Assembly (NCBI GenBank): GCA_012965455.1
Contig: DTSG01000216.1
Coordinates: 1-8,639, forward strand
Reading direction: 5' to 3'
DNA length: 8,639 nt
DNA from: Planctomycetaceae bacterium
GTDB taxonomy: Bacteria > Planctomycetota > Planctomycetia > Pirellulales > Pirellulaceae
Below the pieces are notes generated by a model. The model was not told the origin of the DNA, searched no databases, and worked only from the letters and a program-made list of their open reading frames with translations. Made by a program: the position numbers and the translations under genes. Shown one piece after another: positions 6,075 to 8,639 of the stretch (its first letter is position 1; every line of letters begins with the position of its first letter).

Positions 6075-6683
6075 TTAGTTGCTCGAAGCGTCGGAAATGG
6101 CTGTCATTTGGCGTTCCACGTATTTGGCCAATAGGTCTGTTTCTAGATTGACCTGATCGCCAACTTGCAGCTTACCGAATGTAGTGACTTCTAATGTGTG
6201 TGGAATCAGTGCCACGCTGAACTGTGCATCGGTGACATCAACGAGTGTTAAGCTGATGCCGTCCACGGTAATTGAACCTTTGGACGCCATTTGTCGCGAT
6301 AAATTAGGTGGTGTTTTAAACCAGAAAGTGGACCAGTCCTGATCGTCCTCGCGTTTGACGAGCTCACCAAGTCCGTCGACATGTCCAGTGACGAGATGCC
6401 CTCCGAGGCGGTCACCCAGGCAGACAGAGCGTTCCAGGTTGATGTTATCGCCAACTTGTTTCTGTCCGAGATTTGTACATGCTAATGTTTCTGGGCCTGC
6501 GTCAAAACCAAGAAGTGTTGCGTTGATCTGGACAACAGTTAGGCAGCATCCGTTATTGGCGATACTGTCCCCAATTTGAATACCCTCAGCAATGGCTGGC
6601 GCATCGATGACTAATCGGACACCTGCGGTACGCAGCTCAAGTGCATGAACCTGCCCCATGGTCTCCACTAACCCAGTAAACAT
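6075..6683 (-). CDS. ribE: Riboflavin synthase, alpha subunit
   Basis: Final step of riboflavin synthesis: dismutation of two 6,7-dimethyl-8-ribityllumazine molecules into riboflavin and a pyrimidinedione that is recycled. The 202-residue product consists of the two tandem lumazine-binding barrels of the family. The first starts MFTGLVE and has GDSIANNGCCLTV (38-50); the second has GGHLVTGHVDG (94-104) and DGISLTLVDV (141-150) and ends near LETDLLAKYVERQ. Length is normal. The ATG at 6683 is preceded by AGGA (minus strand, 6692-6695) with an 8-base spacer. The gene is isolated from other rib genes here, as is common outside Firmicutes. The leader shows none of the conserved blocks of an FMN riboswitch. 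It is divergent from eno and sits upstream of rsmA, with which it may be cotranscribed. Confidence 0.97.
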   Translation of the reverse strand: MFTGLVETMGQVHALELRTAGVRLVIDAPAIAEGIQIGDSIANNGCCLTVVQINATLLGFDAGPETLACTNLGQKQVGDNINLERSVCLGDRLGGHLVTGHVDGLGELVKREDDQDWSTFWFKTPPNLSRQMASKGSITVDGISLTLVDVTDAQFSVALIPHTLEVTTFGKLQVGDQVNLETDLLAKYVERQMTAISDASSN

Positions 6684-6754
6684 GTTTTATTTCCTAATGG
6701 TTGAACAGCAGGCGATACAGTCAGCTGCAAAGAAAAATATCGGCAGAGGTACTG

Positions 6755-6782
6755 ATCATATTCCTGATGTGCGATTGCCGAA
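6755..6782 (-). promoter_or_regulatory. Possible ribE promoter
   Basis: On the minus strand TTCGGC (6782-6777), a 16-base spacer and TATGAT (6760-6755) precede ribE by a leader of about 65 bases. The -10 element matches 5 of 6 consensus positions and the -35 element 3 of 6. Weak call. Confidence 0.28.
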
Positions 6783-6801
6783 CACATTGAATGTAACCGC
6801 T

Positions 6802-6813
6802 CCTCTGCAGAGG
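6802..6813. repeat. Perfect 12-base palindrome in the ribE-eno intergenic region
   Basis: CCTCTGCAGAGG is its own reverse complement. The right half GCAGAGG recurs in direct orientation at 6743-6749, 64 bases to the left. The palindrome lies just upstream of the possible ribE -35 element, so it could be a protein-binding site, but a palindrome of this length alone is weak evidence. Confidence 0.3.
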
Positions 6814-6860
6814 GTAAACTGCTTTTAGCTGTGAATAGCACGTCTAGCCAAAATGGTATC

Positions 6861-6925
6861 TGTGCGGCACAATGATATGTATAGTGAAAACCAGTAACTG
6901 AAGCACAAGTAGATTCGTTTGTGCT
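6861..6925. promoter_or_regulatory. Cluster of TTGTGC/GCACAA half-sites upstream of eno
   Basis: Two inverted repeats share the same half-site. The first is TGTGC-G-GCACA (6861-6871, with GCACAA at 6867-6872). The second is AGCACAA (6902-6908) and TTGTGCT (6919-6925) around a 10-base gap. The two GCACAA copies start 36 bases apart. The second repeat ends 37 bases before the eno start and would overlap a promoter if TTTAAT (6927-6932) or TATAGT (6880-6885) is the -10 element; neither has a good -35. This looks like an operator, but the regulator is unknown. Confidence 0.38.
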
Positions 6926-6962
6926 ATTTAATTTACCAGCTTCCAACGAATAGGAAAAACGG

Positions 6963-8237
6963 ATGAGTTTTATTGCGGATATCAAAGGTCGTCAAATATT
7001 GGACAGTCGTGGGAACCCGACGGTTGAGGTGGACATCGTATTGTCAGATGGTTCATTTGGACGCGCGGCTGTACCCAGTGGAGCCAGTACCGGTGCCCAT
7101 GAAGCGTGGGAATCGCGTGATGGTGACGAATCCGTGTATTTGGGCAGGGGAGTACTACAGGCTGTAGAAAATATCAATACGACGATAGCGACCGAGTTGC
7201 AGGGTTATGACGCGTTGGATCAACAAGCAATCGACCGAGCGATGATTGCCCTCGATGGAACTGCTAACAAAAGTGCTCTTGGAGCTAACGCTATTCTTGG
7301 CGTGTCGTTAGCAACTGCGAAGGCTGCAGCAGATGCCACCGGCCAACCACTCTATCGCTATTTAGGCGGAACGGCTGCCACCACTGTCCCTGCACCGATG
7401 ATGAACATTCTAAATGGTGGTGAGCACGCAGATAATTCAGTGGACGTACAGGAATTTATGGTCATGCCTCTCGGATTTGATTCGTTTTCAGATGCCCTGC
7501 GTTGTGGCTGCGAGATTTTCCACACCTTAAAGAAAGTACTCAGCGACAAAGGACTTAATACGTCTGTAGGTGATGAAGGTGGTTTTGCGCCGGACCTAGC
7601 AAGTAATCAAGAAGCACTTGTGCTGATTATGGAAGCGATTGATAAAGCTGGCTATGAAGCTGGTTCGCAAGTGTCAATCGCCTTGGATGTTGCTTCAACA
7701 GAGTTTTATTCTACTGAAACTGGCCTCTATACGTTTGACGGTGAGGATATCTCCACCGCAGATATGGTGGCATTGCTACAAGATTGGGCCTCAAAATATC
7801 CTATTTGCTCCATTGAAGATGGCTGTGCCGAAGATGATTGGGATGGCTGGAAGCAAATGACCCAAGCAATTGGATCAAACGTTCAGCTCGTTGGCGACGA
7901 CCTGTTTGTGACCAACACGGAGCGGCTCAAACGTGGGATTGATGAGGACATCGCAAATAGCATTCTTATTAAAGTCAACCAAATTGGAACATTGACTGAG
8001 ACGATTGAAGCTATCCAAATGGCACATTTGGCAGGCTTCAGTAGCATTGCGAGTCATCGCAGCGGTGAAACGGAAGATTCAACGATTGCGGATCTTGCTG
8101 TCGCGATGAATACGGGTCAAATCAAAACCGGTTCTGCCTCTCGTAGCGATCGGATGGCTAAATACAATCAGTTGTTGCGTATCGAAGAAGAACTAGGCGC
8201 AACAGCGGTTTATGGCGGAAAGATGTTTCCCAAATAA
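6963..8237 (+). CDS. eno: Enolase (phosphopyruvate hydratase)
   Basis: Interconverts 2-phosphoglycerate and phosphoenolpyruvate in glycolysis and gluconeogenesis, with magnesium; cytoplasmic. The 424-residue product is a complete enolase of normal length. Visible motifs: RGNPTVEVD (16-24), the mobile loop PSGASTG (38-44), NGGEHADN (151-158), DVQEFMVMP (161-169), catalytic general acid Glu205 in VGDEGGFAP, metal ligands Asp242, Glu285 and Asp312, catalytic base Lys337 in the ILIKVNQIGT signature, SHRSGETED (364-372) and Lys388 in QIKTGS. All key residues are present. The segment IEDGCAEDDWDGW has Cys where Leu or Met is more usual, a harmless-looking change. The ATG at 6963 is preceded by AGGA (6952-6955) with a 7-base spacer. 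It is divergent from ribE, and a half-site cluster in its upstream region suggests regulation. It appears to be transcribed alone, since the DUF1501 gene has a promoter candidate of its own. Confidence 0.98.
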   Translation: MSFIADIKGRQILDSRGNPTVEVDIVLSDGSFGRAAVPSGASTGAHEAWESRDGDESVYLGRGVLQAVENINTTIATELQGYDALDQQAIDRAMIALDGTANKSALGANAILGVSLATAKAAADATGQPLYRYLGGTAATTVPAPMMNILNGGEHADNSVDVQEFMVMPLGFDSFSDALRCGCEIFHTLKKVLSDKGLNTSVGDEGGFAPDLASNQEALVLIMEAIDKAGYEAGSQVSIALDVASTEFYSTETGLYTFDGEDISTADMVALLQDWASKYPICSIEDGCAEDDWDGWKQMTQAIGSNVQLVGDDLFVTNTERLKRGIDEDIANSILIKVNQIGTLTETIEAIQMAHLAGFSSIASHRSGETEDSTIADLAVAMNTGQIKTGSASRSDRMAKYNQLLRIEEELGATAVYGGKMFPK

Positions 8238-8286
8238 GCTCGCCCCATAGCAATTCTATTTGTGAGGAAACGTCGAAACGTATGTT

Positions 8287-8322
8287 TGCGTCAATCTACG
8301 CACGTTGCGGCATGTGTGCGTA
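8287..8322 (+). terminator. Candidate hairpins after eno, possibly its terminator
   Basis: TACGCAC (8297-8303) pairs perfectly with GTGCGTA (8316-8322) around a 12-base loop and is followed by only TTT, so as an intrinsic terminator it is weak. The same ACGCA (8298-8302) can instead pair with TGCGT (8287-8291) around a 6-base loop, so the two hairpins exclude each other. It lies 50-85 bases after the eno stop. Confidence 0.35.
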
Positions 8323-8342
8323 TTTGAATGCGAGGATTAGGT

Positions 8343-8371
8343 TTGCATTAAGCTAGGTCGTGGACGATAAT
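8343..8371 (+). promoter_or_regulatory. Possible promoter of the DUF1501 gene
   Basis: TTGCAT (8343-8348), a 17-base spacer and GATAAT (8366-8371) form a plausible sigma-70 promoter. The -10 element matches 5 of 6 positions and the -35 element 3 of 6. Transcription would start near 8378, giving a very short leader that begins at the ribosome binding site AGAGGAG (8378-8384). Confidence 0.42.
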
Positions 8372-8394
8372 TATTGCAGAGGAGTTTAAACTCG

Positions 8395-8639
8395 ATGCTG
8401 CAAAAAGATATTACGATTGATCGCCGAGGTCTATTGAAAGTTGGCGCGTTGACTTTAGGTTCCACAGCGTTCGCGTTTAGTCCGTGGGGAGGTGCACTAC
8501 AAGCCAAAGTGGTTGCTGGCAATGCACACGCGGATAGTGTACTAGTGTTGTGGATGGCGGGCGGGGTAACTCAATTCGAGTCGTTTGACCCGAAGATGGA
8601 GGCGCCCCTTGAAGTTCGCGGTCGTTTGCAGGATACGCA
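8395..8639 (+). CDS. DUF1501 family protein with Tat signal, 3' end cut off
   Basis: Only the first 81 residues are in the window. They start with a twin-arginine signal: DRRGLLKVG (Arg10-Arg11) followed by a hydrophobic stretch ALTLGSTAFAFSPWGGAL, indicating export of a folded protein through the Tat pathway. After the signal, DSVLVLWMAGGVTQFESFDPKMEAP and EVRG match the conserved start of DUF1501 proteins (usual form: a hydrophobic strand, GG-x-SQ/x-x-D-x-FDPKP, then EVRGEF). Here the common Ser-Gln appears as Thr-Gln. DUF1501 proteins belong near the alkaline phosphatase/sulfatase superfamily; their substrates are unknown and they are very numerous in planctomycetes, often paired with DUF1553 cytochrome-like genes. 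A strong Shine-Dalgarno AGAGGAG (8378-8384) lies 10 bases before the ATG. Any partner gene would lie outside the window. Confidence 0.9.
   Translation, partial: MLQKDITIDRRGLLKVGALTLGSTAFAFSPWGGALQAKVVAGNAHADSVLVLWMAGGVTQFESFDPKMEAPLEVRGRLQDT

Noticed and set aside
6684..6962. Possible FMN riboswitch in the ribE leader.
   Set aside because: The conserved blocks of the FMN aptamer are not visible on the minus strand; the leader is short and unlike it.
6668..6985. Minus-strand open frame of 105 codons covering the ribE-eno gap.
   Set aside because: It overlaps the starts of both ribE and eno, has no recognisable motifs and has an irregular Cys/Ser-rich composition; chance frame.
1..8639. Search for mobile elements, CRISPR repeats, toxin-antitoxin pairs, phage or defence genes.
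   Set aside because: None seen on either strand; the genes are core functions with even composition, so no accessory system is claimed.

Overview
This window looks like an ordinary housekeeping stretch of a bacterial chromosome, most likely a planctomycete. The main taxonomic clue is the partial gene at the right edge: a Tat-exported protein of the DUF1501 family, which is strongly expanded in Planctomycetota. Genus cannot be read from the sequence. Base composition looks mid-range and even throughout, with no sign of a mobile element, prophage, CRISPR array or defence island.

Layout, left to right. A nearly complete ettA (ABC-F translation factor) lies on the minus strand and runs off the left edge. 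A gene-free gap of about 360 bases follows, then guaA (GMP synthase), also minus. Next, still on the minus strand, are a membrane-anchored NTF2-like protein of unknown function, a small protein with two membrane segments, a selenocysteine tRNA (selC), a 75-residue conserved-looking protein, rsmA (16S rRNA dimethyltransferase) and ribE (riboflavin synthase). The minus-strand block ends at ribE. A divergent 279-base intergenic region separates it from eno (enolase) on the plus strand, which is followed by the start of the DUF1501 gene.

How the genes relate. rsmA and the 75-residue gene overlap by ATGA and are probably translationally coupled. selC follows 44 bases later and the two-membrane-segment gene lies 73 bases beyond it, so all could be read from one transcript. 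RsmA (ribosome maturation), EttA (translation elongation gating) and tRNA-Sec (UGA recoding) all concern translation. GuaA, RibE and enolase are core metabolism (GMP, riboflavin, glycolysis). tRNA-Sec implies that this organism inserts selenocysteine at some UGA codons.

The most interesting unexplained signal is in the ettA-guaA gap. It contains a long hairpin followed by a T-run that can only be a standard intrinsic terminator for plus-strand transcription, although both flanking genes are minus. A second hairpin upstream has a C-rich loop. In both stems the imperfect pairs are G-U wobbles when read on the plus strand and A-C mismatches when read on the minus strand. Together with a possible promoter upstream, this suggests an undescribed plus-strand small RNA of about 180 nt. 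Secondary points are a cluster of TTGTGC/GCACAA half-sites before eno, alternative hairpins after eno, and departures from the canonical fold in the tRNA-Sec.
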